Shown here in pieces: positions 53,857 to 63,392 of a stretch of 64,000 nucleotides of DNA. Numbering within the stretch: the stretch's first letter is position 1; each line of letters opens with the position of its first letter. Source of the stretch: Bacillota bacterium (GTDB lineage Bacteria; Bacillota; Clostridia; Lachnospirales; Lachnospiraceae); the NCBI GenBank assembly GCA_023414875.1, contig JAEZMV010000015.1, positions 372,001 to 436,000 on the forward strand, written 5' to 3'. Under the pieces are notes generated by a model that did not search any database, had not been told where the DNA came from, and saw only the letters and a list, made by a program, of their open reading frames with translations. Both the position numbers and the translations under genes were made by a program.

Positions 53857-55119
53857 CTATCTTGTTTCAACTACAACCTTTACAAGGCCAAATCCTTTTG
53901 TTAATTCTTCGGCAGTAGCAATACCACCTGTGGTATCAGCAATTTCAATGGTTCGTAAAGGTGCAACGGAACCATCAACAAGTGTAGCATATACAGCATC
54001 ATAAGCAGCCTTATCAAATTTGCTGAATCTATCAAATGCATTGCCACTCTCATCACCGATTACTATAGTAGGAAGACCTACACCACTATTAGCAGCATTG
54101 AAATATGTGGTTTTTCCAGAATAGGTGCTCCAGCTGTCTGTTGTGTAAATAGACTCGAGAACCGCCTGAACAGATGCTTTAAGACCCTTCATAGCAGAAG
54201 TGATAACTGTCTCACTGTCATATCTCTGATCAACGTCAACACCGATTACCTTTGTACCAGCTTCAGTAGCTGCTGCCATAACGCTCTTACCTACAGAACC
54301 ACCGCACCCAAAGATAACTTCTGTTCCTTCTTGATACATTGTCTTAGCAGTAGCTTTATTGGTATCGTTCTCTTCAAAATTACCTGTGTAATGATAGATA
54401 ACAGGTACTGAACCATCAGGAAGACCTAATTCTTTCGCTGCAGCTTCTATACCCTGAAGGTAACCGTAACCAAATGCCTGTACTGCCGGTAATGCCATAC
54501 CGCCCATGAAACCAAGTTTAGTAAAACCGTCTTTTACAGCAGCATAGCCTGCAAGATATCCGGATTGCTCTTCAGAATATTTTACACAAGCAACATTAGC
54601 TTCAGTTTTATAGGTTGAATAGTCTGCGGTACGTGGTTCACCATCAACTAGGATGAATTTTACCTCTGGATACTTTGTCTGAGCTTCAAAAACCGGTACC
54701 TCGAAAAGGAAACCAGGGGTTACGATAACTTTTGCTCCTGCTGTAACCGCTTGATCGATCGCTGCAAGGTAACCTGCATCAGAAGCTTCTTCCGGTTTAA
54801 AGTATTTATGTGTCATACCATTTGCCTCAGCAAATGCTACTACACCTTCCCAGGAACCCTGATTAAAGGATTTGTCATCAATATTACCTTTATCTGTGAT
54901 GAGTGCTATTTCATAACCACTGTTTTCAGTTTTGGTATCACCTTTCGCCTCATCATCCTTTGTCACATCATCCTTTGATTCATCAGTTTTCTTATCATCT
55001 TCCTTTGATGTATCAACTTTAGTATTGCTATCTTCCTTCCCACTTTCTTTTGTACCGCACCCAGCAAAAAGTGCACATACCAGTACAAGAGATAATACAA
55101 GTGCCATAATCTTTTTCAT
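53857..55119 (-). CDS. nupN: BMP-family nucleoside-binding lipoprotein
   Basis: This 420-residue lipoprotein has a signal peptide ending in the lipobox LFAGC (Cys about 21). An acidic linker rich in K, D, E and T (about 25-68, SKEDDKKTDESKDDVTKDDE) follows, then the BMP domain: ALITDKGNIDDKSFNQGSWE, AAIDQAVTAGAKVIVTPG, LGFMGGMALPAVQAFGYGYL and DVDQRYDSETVITSAMKG. It would deliver nucleosides to NupP-NupQ. GGGAGG precedes the ATG, and a promoter is visible upstream. Confidence 0.95.
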   Translation of the reverse strand: MKKIMALVLSLVLVCALFAGCGTKESGKEDSNTKVDTSKEDDKKTDESKDDVTKDDEAKGDTKTENSGYEIALITDKGNIDDKSFNQGSWEGVVAFAEANGMTHKYFKPEEASDAGYLAAIDQAVTAGAKVIVTPGFLFEVPVFEAQTKYPEVKFILVDGEPRTADYSTYKTEANVACVKYSEEQSGYLAGYAAVKDGFTKLGFMGGMALPAVQAFGYGYLQGIEAAAKELGLPDGSVPVIYHYTGNFEENDTNKATAKTMYQEGTEVIFGCGGSVGKSVMAAATEAGTKVIGVDVDQRYDSETVITSAMKGLKASVQAVLESIYTTDSWSTYSGKTTYFNAANSGVGLPTIVIGDESGNAFDRFSKFDKAAYDAVYATLVDGSVAPLRTIEIADTTGGIATAEELTKGFGLVKVVVETR

Positions 55120-55166
55120 TTCGTAATTCCTCCCAAAAATTTTTTACGACTTTAGCCGTTATTTAA

Positions 55167-55194
55167 ATTATACCATTTTCCAGTAATTTTTCAA
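55167..55194 (-). promoter_or_regulatory. Promoter of the nucleoside-importer operon
   Basis: On the minus strand TTGAAA (55189-55194) and TATAAT (55167-55172) are separated by 16 bases and lie 48 bases upstream of nupN. I looked for a purine riboswitch in the leader and saw none. Confidence 0.7.
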
Positions 55195-55347
55195 CATAAA
55201 TAGTAATATGAGGATTTATGCATAAGCAAGCATAGATATGCTTTTACATTTAATTACATTTCCATTTTATGTTTATCACTTCCTTATTTGAATACCTTAC
55301 AAATCATAGAATCCCAAAGAATTGTTTTTTTTAATCATAAATTATAA

Positions 55348-55375
55348 TTGAATTAATTCTAAAATTTGATATAAT
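55348..55375 (+). promoter_or_regulatory. Promoter of the D,D-carboxypeptidase gene
   Basis: TTGAAT (55348-55353) and TATAAT (55370-55375) are separated by 16 bases, 47 bases upstream of the start codon. This promoter and the nupN promoter are divergent in the 55120-55422 gap. Confidence 0.7.
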
Positions 55376-55422
55376 TTTTATACCATGTTATTACACTTAA
55401 GAAAAACGGAAGGTATATCGCC

Positions 55423-56442
55423 ATGAAAAAACGTAAGATTCAAATATCCCTATCATTATGCTTTGTTTTATTTTTTCACTTGTTTCAACCAAGCAATCTA
55501 TTATTCTATACAAATGTCAGCGCTGCACAGACCTCCGAGGATAAGCTACCATTAATCTATAGTCGATATTCTGTCAAATATATGGATTATATTCCCGAAT
55601 TAGTCTGCATCAGTAATACCATGGAACATGCCTTGGATATTAAGAACCCTAGTATTACGATAGCAGCATCTTCTGCTATTTTGTTCAATGCCACTACCGG
55701 AGAAGTCTTATTCCATAAAGAGCCTGTAAGTCCGGTATTCCCTGCCAGCACTATTAAACTCTTATCTGCCTTAGTTGCTTTGGACTGGTGTTCAACAAAG
55801 GATAAAATTACAGTCGGTAGTGAAATAAAGCTAATTGCCTCAGACTCTTCAAGGGCTAATCTGAAACAAGGACAGACGCTATCTGCATACTGTCTACTGG
55901 AGGCAATGCTACTTCCGTCCGGGAATGATGCCGCTTATGTAATGGCTGCTTATGTCGGAAAGAAATCCTTGAATAATTCAAAAGCCAAAAATATAGATGC
56001 TGTAAAAGAATTCGTTCGACTTATGAATAAAAAAGCGAAGGAGCTAGGTGTAACTAATTCCTGTTTTATGACTCCTGATGGGTATGATGCTATCGGACAA
56101 TGTACAACAGCTTATGATATGGGCTTAATCGGGATGGCCGCTGTAAAAAATGATACTATCCTGAAGATTGCCAAATGTAGTACAGTTAAGGAAACCCTCA
56201 GTGACGGATCAAAGATAACCTGGAATAACACGAACGCACTGATTAATAAGAACAGTTACTGGTATTATTCCAATGCAATCGGCTTAAAAACCGGTACCAC
56301 CAGTATTGCTGGAAGATGTTTGATCTCGGCAGCCAAAAGCGGTGATGATGTAGTTGTCAGCGTCGTTATGAATTCCACTAAGGAGGGCAGATATAACGAT
56401 TCCTTAAAGCTTTTAAAATATGGTTTGAAAACTCTTAAGTAA
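55423..56442 (+). CDS. D-alanyl-D-alanine carboxypeptidase (peptidase S11)
   Basis: A signal peptide (about 1-35) is followed by an S11 penicillin-binding domain. It has the SxxK catalytic motif in FPASTIKLLSALVA, the SxN motif in LLPSGNDAAYVMAAYVG and the KTG motif in IGLKTGTTSIAG, with FMTPDGYDAIG between. It would trim the terminal D-Ala of peptidoglycan stem peptides at the membrane outer face. The C-terminal beta domain and amphipathic anchor of DacA-type enzymes are missing (339 residues in all), so it may be soluble outside the cell. GGAAGG precedes the ATG. Confidence 0.94.
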   Translation: MKKRKIQISLSLCFVLFFHLFQPSNLLFYTNVSAAQTSEDKLPLIYSRYSVKYMDYIPELVCISNTMEHALDIKNPSITIAASSAILFNATTGEVLFHKEPVSPVFPASTIKLLSALVALDWCSTKDKITVGSEIKLIASDSSRANLKQGQTLSAYCLLEAMLLPSGNDAAYVMAAYVGKKSLNNSKAKNIDAVKEFVRLMNKKAKELGVTNSCFMTPDGYDAIGQCTTAYDMGLIGMAAVKNDTILKIAKCSTVKETLSDGSKITWNNTNALINKNSYWYYSNAIGLKTGTTSIAGRCLISAAKSGDDVVVSVVMNSTKEGRYNDSLKLLKYGLKTLK

Positions 56443-56463
56443 AAGGGTGGTGTCAAATAAAAT

Positions 56464-56507
56464 AATGCAGTTCTTTGTGTGCCTCTACCACACAAGGAAC
56501 TGCATTT
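56464..56507. terminator. Bidirectional terminator after the carboxypeptidase gene
   Basis: AATGCAGTTCTTTGTGTG pairs with CACACAAGGAACTGCATT around CCTCTAC, with T-rich sequence after it on the plus strand and A-rich before it. It serves the convergent carboxypeptidase and HD-GYP genes. Confidence 0.85.
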
Positions 56508-56549
56508 GTTATTCTACTACACATGATAAGTTGATTTTGTGATATCATA

Positions 56550-57611
56550 CTATTCAAATACGTGATCCAACTCTCTATTATCTATCATTGTTAAAAGCAT
56601 ATTTACAACACTTTCATCCAGGCTTCCGTTACTTACATCCTTACTAAGGATTTCCCTGACCTCTGATAATGGCATCTTACTTCGATAAGGCCGATCGGAA
56701 TAAAGCGCATCAAAGATATCTGCTACACAGATAATCCTTGTTTCTATCGAAATCTCAGCACCCTTTAATCCATCGGGATATCCGGTACCATTCAGCTTTT
56801 CATGATGACTTCTGACAGGTCCCAAACATTCCTTTAACGATCCCAGAGGCTTTAAAATTGTCTCTCCTATTTCAGAATGCTTTTTAATAATTTCAAATTC
56901 ATCAGGAGTAAGTTTGTCCGGTTTATTTAATATATTCTCCGGAACACCGACTTTTCCGATATCATGTATCATCCCTGCCGTTTCCAGATCGTTTATTTTT
57001 TCTTCTTTCAATCCTAAGCGTTCTCCCAACATTCTGCTGATAATACCAACCCGTCTGGTATGACCCTCAGTATACTTGTCCTTCGCCTCAATTACGTTCG
57101 CTAACGTAATAATCAGGTTCTTCGTATTCTCAGTCTCGGAATTATAATCATGCTGTAAAAGCTCATATAACCGCGAAAGCTCTTGATTCGAATAATCAAG
57201 CTCCTCATATTTACTTTTCAAATTATCCTCCAGTTCTTTTTTCTCCAATCCGTTTTTGACAACCTTGATAAGATCGTTGTTATTCCAAGGCTTTTCCAGA
57301 TAGTAGTATAAGCCTATCTCGTTTATACTTCGAATTGCATTTTCCTTATCTGCGTATCCCGTCAGTAGAATAGTAACCGTTTCCGGACACTTCTCCTTAA
57401 CACTTTTTAAGAACTCCAGCCCATTCATTTTAGGCATCATAAAATCTGATATGATTAGGTCTATCTCTTTGTTCTCCAGTTCTTTGCTGGAAAGAGCCTG
57501 GTCTACATCATTGTAGACAATTACATTCTCCTTTAACATCAGTTTAAACATGGTTGAAAGAGTTGTTGTAATCATCTTCTCATCATCTACTACCATTATC
57601 GTTCTGCTCAA
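56550..57611 (-). CDS. RpfG-type response regulator with HD-GYP domain
   Basis: This 353-residue regulator has a receiver (1-125) with TIMVVDDEKMI, phospho-Asp in DLIISDFMMPKMNGLEF, LLTGYAD and LYYYLEKPWNNNDLI. A coiled linker leads to an HD-GYP domain (about 165-345) with GHTRRVGII, MIHDIGKVGVPENIL, RSHHEKLNGTGYPDGLKG (the HDxGK and HHExxDGxGYP motifs) and AQ-like VADIFDALYSDRPYRSKM. HD-GYP domains usually hydrolyse cyclic di-GMP. The start is TTG 57611 with AGGAGAG upstream. It follows the kinase gene by 30 bases, so the two form a two-component pair. Confidence 0.93.
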   Translation of the reverse strand: MSRTIMVVDDEKMITTTLSTMFKLMLKENVIVYNDVDQALSSKELENKEIDLIISDFMMPKMNGLEFLKSVKEKCPETVTILLTGYADKENAIRSINEIGLYYYLEKPWNNNDLIKVVKNGLEKKELEDNLKSKYEELDYSNQELSRLYELLQHDYNSETENTKNLIITLANVIEAKDKYTEGHTRRVGIISRMLGERLGLKEEKINDLETAGMIHDIGKVGVPENILNKPDKLTPDEFEIIKKHSEIGETILKPLGSLKECLGPVRSHHEKLNGTGYPDGLKGAEISIETRIICVADIFDALYSDRPYRSKMPLSEVREILSKDVSNGSLDESVVNMLLTMIDNRELDHVFE

Positions 57612-57641
57612 TTTTTCACTCTCCTAAGGTTCTACTTAATC

Positions 57642-59231
57642 TCAAGTTCTATCATTATAGATTGGAATTTTTATTATAAATTCTGTACCTTTACCCACTT
57701 CACTTACTACGTCAATCCCGCCATTATGCTTTTGAATTATATTGTAACTTATGTATAGACCTAGACCTAATCCAATACCGACTCCCTTCGTTGTAAAGCC
57801 CGGATCAAAAATTTTCATGAGATTTTCTTCCTCGATGCCTGCACCGGTATCTTTAATCGTAACATAAAGATAACTATCCTGTACAAAGGTACGAATAAAT
57901 ATTTCACCTTCGCCTTCAATTGCCTGAGATGCATTAACGATAATATTCATAAACACCTGATTTAGCTGACCGGGGAAACATTTTACCAGAGGAATATTAC
58001 CGTAATCCTCATGCACGATTATTCTTCTCTTCAGCAAATTATTTGTAAGAACCAGAACACTTTTTATTCCTTCATTAATATTTGCCTCTTGAAAATCCGC
58101 CTGATCAAGCCTGGAAAAGCCTTTTAGGCTTTTTATTATTTCGATAATTCTGCTGCAGGCATCTAAATTTATATCATTAACTTCTTTTAATTGCCAAAAC
58201 ATCGTTCCCAGTTCTTCGTCTGTCTGGATTAAAGGATGGTTAACCAGCTGATTTAACAGCATATCTCCAATTTGTGCATTGCTGTTAATAGCACCGATCG
58301 GTGTATTAATCTCATGGGTTATCGCCGCTGTAAGTAAGCCTATGGAGGCCATTTTCTCACTTTGAATCAATTGTACCTGTTGCTCCTGAATCTGCACTTT
58401 GGATTTTATCAGTTCATCGTTTTGTACTTCCAGTTCCGCATTTTGATTCTCAAGAGCTTCTTTCTGATGTTCCAGCTGATCATTATAGCCTTGGAGTTTT
58501 TTCATAATTCCATTCGTGGAATCAACTAGGGATTCGATTTCTCTCAGTGGCCTTTTTAACGTGAGCTGGGTATTCATAGCCGTCTCCTGATCCCCTTCGG
58601 CCATTGCCTTCACCTTTTTCTCCAGCTGATTAATTGGGTTTATAATCGGTATCGTCAGAAACATACTAGCTATTTTTGAAATAATCAACGCTATGATACT
58701 TAAACCAACTATAATAAAAACCGGAACCGCAATAATCATTAACAATTTAGGATTTACTCTGACCTTAACCGTACCGACTTGCTTATTGGAATTCATGAGC
58801 GGCAATTCTACTTCAGTATCCTGAAAAAAGCCGGATACCTCTTCGAAATCCTGATCCACATTAGAATATGCCAGGACATTATTTATCTCGATTTGAATAT
58901 ATGTATCAGTAACGTTGCCAAGCTGTTTGGAAATGTCATTTAAAACGTTATACTTATCAAACTCGTGTATCCATACTTTAGTCAGCTGATTATTTAGGTC
59001 CAGCTGCTCAATATCAGTAATACCAAGAATTCGAAGCGCTCTTTCCGAATTAATCTCCTTTTGTATTTCCTGGCATACAGTTTCAGCTTGGTAGACGGCA
59101 AACCTCTTTGCAGCATCTACAATTAAGTAAATAAATAATCCGCTCAGAATCAGAACAGTAATAAATGACGAAAGAGACATTGCTCTTCTGATCCTCTTTT
59201 TTAAGGTTCTTCTGTTTCTTCTCTGTTTCAA
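57642..59231 (-). CDS. Membrane histidine kinase, partner of the HD-GYP regulator
   Basis: This 529-residue sensor kinase has two membrane segments (about 20-40 and 168-190), an extracellular sensor loop (about 42-165), a HAMP-like linker (about 190-245) and a coiled coil rich in LENQNAELEVQNDELIKSKV. HisKA follows with phospho-His in TAAITHEINTPIGAI, then HATPase NIIVNASQAIEGEG, DTGAGIEEENL and GIGLGLGLYIS. The start appears to be TTG 59231; an ATG at residue 18 is the alternative. The kinase region resembles the plus-strand receiver-kinase at 24816-26102, so the two systems may be related. Confidence 0.92.
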   Translation of the reverse strand: MKQRRNRRTLKKRIRRAMSLSSFITVLILSGLFIYLIVDAAKRFAVYQAETVCQEIQKEINSERALRILGITDIEQLDLNNQLTKVWIHEFDKYNVLNDISKQLGNVTDTYIQIEINNVLAYSNVDQDFEEVSGFFQDTEVELPLMNSNKQVGTVKVRVNPKLLMIIAVPVFIIVGLSIIALIISKIASMFLTIPIINPINQLEKKVKAMAEGDQETAMNTQLTLKRPLREIESLVDSTNGIMKKLQGYNDQLEHQKEALENQNAELEVQNDELIKSKVQIQEQQVQLIQSEKMASIGLLTAAITHEINTPIGAINSNAQIGDMLLNQLVNHPLIQTDEELGTMFWQLKEVNDINLDACSRIIEIIKSLKGFSRLDQADFQEANINEGIKSVLVLTNNLLKRRIIVHEDYGNIPLVKCFPGQLNQVFMNIIVNASQAIEGEGEIFIRTFVQDSYLYVTIKDTGAGIEEENLMKIFDPGFTTKGVGIGLGLGLYISYNIIQKHNGGIDVVSEVGKGTEFIIKIPIYNDRT

Positions 59232-59351
59232 TCCAATCTACCTGCTTTCGACTCTTTTTTCTATTTTACTACATAAAACTTGAATTATATAGTAAATTCT
59301 TCAAATAATATTAAATACATTAAAAATATCAATATATCAGCAGGTCCGACC

Positions 59352-59392
59352 AAAAAAGAACCGACGCAGGCTAATTACTCCTACGTCAGTCC
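59352..59392 (-). terminator. Terminator of the TrmO-UvrA-like gene
   Basis: GGACTGACGTAGG pairs with CCTGCGTCGGTTC around AGTAATTAG on the minus strand, followed by six T. It lies about 120 bases past the stop codon. Confidence 0.85.
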
Positions 59393-59510
59393 ATACATAA
59401 TATTGTTTATAAATTGTCTATTCACTCTGCTTTACTCAGTGCAATTAATCCCTCCTCATCAATTGGTTTGCTGAGCAGATCTTAATATTAATTGGTAATT
59501 CATATCTGCG

Positions 59511-62500
59511 TTAAAAACCGAACCTTTGTAAAGCTTGCCCAGTATGACTTTCCTGTACTAGGGCAATCTCCTCCGGTACACCCTGTGCTACAAGATATCC
59601 TCCTTCCTTGCCTCCATCCGGTCCTAAATCAATGATCCAGTCTGCGCTTTTGATCATTTCCAAGTTATGCTCAATCACAATCACCGTATTACCTGTTTCT
59701 GTAATCTGACGAATGATCTTAAGTAGATTCATAACATCGGAAAAATGAAGGCCTGTTGTAGGTTCGTCGAGAAGATAGATGGTATTTCCCGTACTCCGTT
59801 TGCTCAGTTCCTTTGCAAGTTTAATTCTTTGGGCTTCTCCTCCAGAAAGTGTTAAAGCACTTTGCCCTAGTTTAATATATCCAAGTCCGACATCACAAAT
59901 AGTCTGGAGCACTTTGAATATTCTGATATTCGTTTTGAAAAAGCTTAAAGCTTCCTCTGCATTCAGATCAAGTATATCGGCTATCGTCTTTCCTTCATAT
60001 ACAATCTCCAAGGCTTCTTTATTATATCTTTTACCATTACAGGAGGTACATTCAATCCATACATCGGGCATGAAGTGCATCGGTACGCACTTTCTTCCTT
60101 CTCCGCTACAAACCTCACATTGTCCCTCCTTACTGTTAAAGCTGAATTTATTCTGCTTATATCCTTTATGCTTTGCCTCATCAAGGGAAGCATAGAAATC
60201 CCGGATATCGTCAAAAACTCCAGTATAGGTAGCCGGATTAGATCTGGGAGTTCTTCCAATCGGCTGTTGTGATATGCTGATAATATGATTTATTTTCTCC
60301 ATACCTTCGATACTGTCATACTGACCGATACACGTATCAGAATGGTACAGATACCTTGACAATGCAGGATATAGGATTTTTGATATGAGGGTGCTTTTAC
60401 CGGAACCACTTACCCCGGTAATGCAGGTAAAAATTCCAAGAGGGATAGAAACATCAATATTTTTTAAATTATTATGTTTCGCACCCTTTATCCTAAGCCA
60501 ATCCACCGGCGTTCTTCTACGTAAGGTATAGTCAGATTGCTTCATCAATAAATTTCTTAAGTATTTACCTGTTTCTGACTGATTATTTTGTAAAATTCTC
60601 TCCGGCGTACCTTCAAATATTATTTCTCCGCCATGTGTTCCTGCACCCGGACCGATATCAATGATTTTATCTGCTGCAAGCATGATATCTCCATTATGTT
60701 CAACCACAATTACGGTATTTCCCTCATTCTTAAGTTTTTTCATGATTTTAATTAGTCTTTCATGATCCTTGAAATGTAAGCCCATTGCCGGTTCATCAAG
60801 AACGTAAAGAATATTGGAAATTCCACTGCCCAGTTGTGTAGCTAGTCTGAGTCTTTGTGCTTCTCCGCCGGATAAGGTTGGTGCCGGTCGGTCAAGAGAT
60901 AAATATGCGATACCTGCATCTATTAGATTATTCAGTTTTCGAAGCATCTCTCTTAAAATATGATCTGCTATCAAGGCTTCTTCCTTCGACAGATAATTCG
61001 GCAGTCCGATAACCCAGTTTCTAAGTTCTTCTATCGTCATCGCAGCCGCTTCGGGATATCTGGTTCCTCCTATTGTTATCATACGTCCTTCGGGAGATAG
61101 CCTTTCTCCTTGGCATGAATTACATTTGCTTTCTCTCATAAACGAAGCTGCAATCTTTCCTGCTGTATCACCGCTGTTTTCCCGAAACAATCGTGATAAA
61201 ATGTGATAAGCACCTTCAACCGGACGGATGATTTCTCCCTTTCTGCCATTGGAATTTTCATAAATAAATCTGACCTCTTTTCCCTCAGAACCATAGATCG
61301 CCTGTTTTTTAAAAACCTCGGGAAGACTATTCCAGGGAAGCTCCAGATCAACATCTAACTCTTTGGCAAGAGCTAATACTTCACCTTTCATCCAATTGGC
61401 ATTCGGTTTTAATCTATGCTTTCTTAGGTTACCCCAAAATAAAGATGCTTCGTCTAGGATGGACCGATCCGGATTAGATACTATTAACTCCGGATCCACC
61501 TCCAGCTTTACACCAAGACCTTTACATACAGGGCATATACTTTCCGGATTATTGAAACTGAACATTGATGCAGTCATTGAGAAAAAAACCCGGTTACAGT
61601 GATAACACATTTCCTTTGTCTGCAGTATAAAGGTTTCGCAACCTTCTAATTCAACTTCCATAGCTCCGTTGCCCTCGGATAGGGCTTTATGAACGCTATC
61701 CTTAAGCTGATTGATATAAAAAGAATTGTCCTTAGAAATGTCTGGTACAATAAATTCCCTACACACTTCGTCCTTATGAAAGCTCCGAAGCTTTAGCAAT
61801 GTACCGGGATTAAGTCTTCCTAGAATGTCAATTAACTCCTGTGTTTTATAAGCCTTCACTGGATGCCCGCATTCCGGACAATGTCTAATTCCGATAATAG
61901 AATACAATAGTTTAAGATAATCATATATATCTGTCATCGTTCCAACGGTTGATCTTGGATTTCGATAGCTAACGCTCTGTTGAATAGCCACTGCAGGTGG
62001 AAGTCCGATTATTTGATCAACCTCTGGCTTCTCCATCTGATCAAATATCAATCTGCCAGCAGCAGACATACTATCCATAAATCTTCTCTGACTCTCTGTA
62101 ACTATGATATCAAAGGCCAGGCTGGATTTACCGCTGCCACTTACACCAGTGATTACTGTCATTTTATTTTTTGGAATCCTGCAGCTGATATTCTTTAAAT
62201 TATTCTGTCTTGCTCCGGTAATAATGATATCGTCGTTACTATCTTGTATTACTTGTATTTCATTTTGATAGGATGGTAATGCACTATCCTTTTGTGATTT
62301 ATCAGGTATCAAATATTTACTTAATTTGCTAAAATCAGCTTCCAATGTATTCAAGGTAACCTGTACCGAACTCTCCTCACGATCATCCAGCCATTCAGGC
62401 CAATGTTGTAGCCAGTAGGGCACCGAACAATCAGATCCCCTGTCATCTTCAGGAACATATGGGAGGATATCAATCACCGGAGAACCATCAAAAGAATCCG

Positions 62501-63293
62501 TATCCGATATCTGTATGCTTCCTTCTTCATAGTTAATATTGATGATTCGAGCTGTGGTCAATGCGATAGGGTTCGGACGAACCGGAGATCTGGTAGCAAA
62601 GACACCGGTTCTGGGTGCATTTTCATAGGGAGGATTCACCTGTGTAATGTGCCTGTATTCTTTCTTATCAAATCTGTGAAACCACCAGAGTACTTTTATA
62701 TGTGAAAACTCCATCAGCGTATTTAAAATCTCTTTTTTTGATAACTGCAGCTTAATAACACATTTTGCCTCAGTTTTTCCCATTTCTCCAATTGACCTTA
62801 CGGAGAACTCATCACAGACAATATCCGGGAATGTCATATCAAATTCCTGATTCTCCTGTAAAGCTTGACTTATCACATCTGTTCGCCATTCCTTATGTTT
62901 TGGCATATTCTTAGGAAGCATATAATTCTTAACCCTGTCTTCACACGGGAAATAGGGTTTGATGTCATAGATAACCTTGCCATTACCATTAGGCAAATGA
63001 TCAATAATAAGTATTCCTTTTTTCACATCCAGCCTAAGTATTTTACAAACCTCAACATTTAATTTGCGTATCTGGTACAATTTCTGTAGATCATAATTAT
63101 CTAATTCATTTGATGCCTTTCGTAAACCATTTTCTCCTTTTTCAAAAATTAAGATAACATGGCTGAACAAATCCAGTGACTTTAATGCCGGTTTATACTC
63201 CGGATAGACATAAGCAGTCACAAATCCATTCATTAAAAGTAACCCTCCGATAGGCTTCAGTTTATAATCCGCTGGTTCAAGCAGTTTATTCAT
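59511..63293 (-). CDS. Fusion protein: two TrmO/TsaA-like domains plus UvrA2-type ABC ATPase
   Basis: The 1,260-residue protein has a degenerate TsaA-like domain (about 10-125, PEYKPALKSLDLFSHVILIF and YDIKPYFPCEDRV but no catalytic loop). A TrmO/TsaA domain with the intact GVFATRSPVRPNPIAL motif follows (about 160-300). Then a UvrA begins near 355: Walker A TGVSGSGKSSLAFD (383-396), zinc cysteines CPECG and CYHC, LSGGEAQRLRL, and a second half with GVSGSGKSTLI and LTLSGGEAQRIKL. About 60 residues are missing between the first zinc pair and the next, where UvrB-binding lies in normal UvrA, as in class II UvrA. AGGAGG precedes the ATG. TrmO methylates tRNA; the joint role is unknown. Confidence 0.93.
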   Translation of the reverse strand: MNKLLEPADYKLKPIGGLLLMNGFVTAYVYPEYKPALKSLDLFSHVILIFEKGENGLRKASNELDNYDLQKLYQIRKLNVEVCKILRLDVKKGILIIDHLPNGNGKVIYDIKPYFPCEDRVKNYMLPKNMPKHKEWRTDVISQALQENQEFDMTFPDIVCDEFSVRSIGEMGKTEAKCVIKLQLSKKEILNTLMEFSHIKVLWWFHRFDKKEYRHITQVNPPYENAPRTGVFATRSPVRPNPIALTTARIININYEEGSIQISDTDSFDGSPVIDILPYVPEDDRGSDCSVPYWLQHWPEWLDDREESSVQVTLNTLEADFSKLSKYLIPDKSQKDSALPSYQNEIQVIQDSNDDIIITGARQNNLKNISCRIPKNKMTVITGVSGSGKSSLAFDIIVTESQRRFMDSMSAAGRLIFDQMEKPEVDQIIGLPPAVAIQQSVSYRNPRSTVGTMTDIYDYLKLLYSIIGIRHCPECGHPVKAYKTQELIDILGRLNPGTLLKLRSFHKDEVCREFIVPDISKDNSFYINQLKDSVHKALSEGNGAMEVELEGCETFILQTKEMCYHCNRVFFSMTASMFSFNNPESICPVCKGLGVKLEVDPELIVSNPDRSILDEASLFWGNLRKHRLKPNANWMKGEVLALAKELDVDLELPWNSLPEVFKKQAIYGSEGKEVRFIYENSNGRKGEIIRPVEGAYHILSRLFRENSGDTAGKIAASFMRESKCNSCQGERLSPEGRMITIGGTRYPEAAAMTIEELRNWVIGLPNYLSKEEALIADHILREMLRKLNNLIDAGIAYLSLDRPAPTLSGGEAQRLRLATQLGSGISNILYVLDEPAMGLHFKDHERLIKIMKKLKNEGNTVIVVEHNGDIMLAADKIIDIGPGAGTHGGEIIFEGTPERILQNNQSETGKYLRNLLMKQSDYTLRRRTPVDWLRIKGAKHNNLKNIDVSIPLGIFTCITGVSGSGKSTLISKILYPALSRYLYHSDTCIGQYDSIEGMEKINHIISISQQPIGRTPRSNPATYTGVFDDIRDFYASLDEAKHKGYKQNKFSFNSKEGQCEVCSGEGRKCVPMHFMPDVWIECTSCNGKRYNKEALEIVYEGKTIADILDLNAEEALSFFKTNIRIFKVLQTICDVGLGYIKLGQSALTLSGGEAQRIKLAKELSKRSTGNTIYLLDEPTTGLHFSDVMNLLKIIRQITETGNTVIVIEHNLEMIKSADWIIDLGPDGGKEGGYLVAQGVPEEIALVQESHTGQALQRFGF

Positions 63294-63392
63294 TTTTTTA
63301 ACCTCCTAGTAAAAAGCCAGAAACCCGACTTTAATTTTATTATAAAAAACGAACGAGATAAACCAAACGAAAACAAACTGGTGCAAAATATG

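Noticed and set aside
55120..55422. Possible purine riboswitch upstream of the nucleoside importer
   Set aside because: No three-way junction core seen; only the two divergent promoters.
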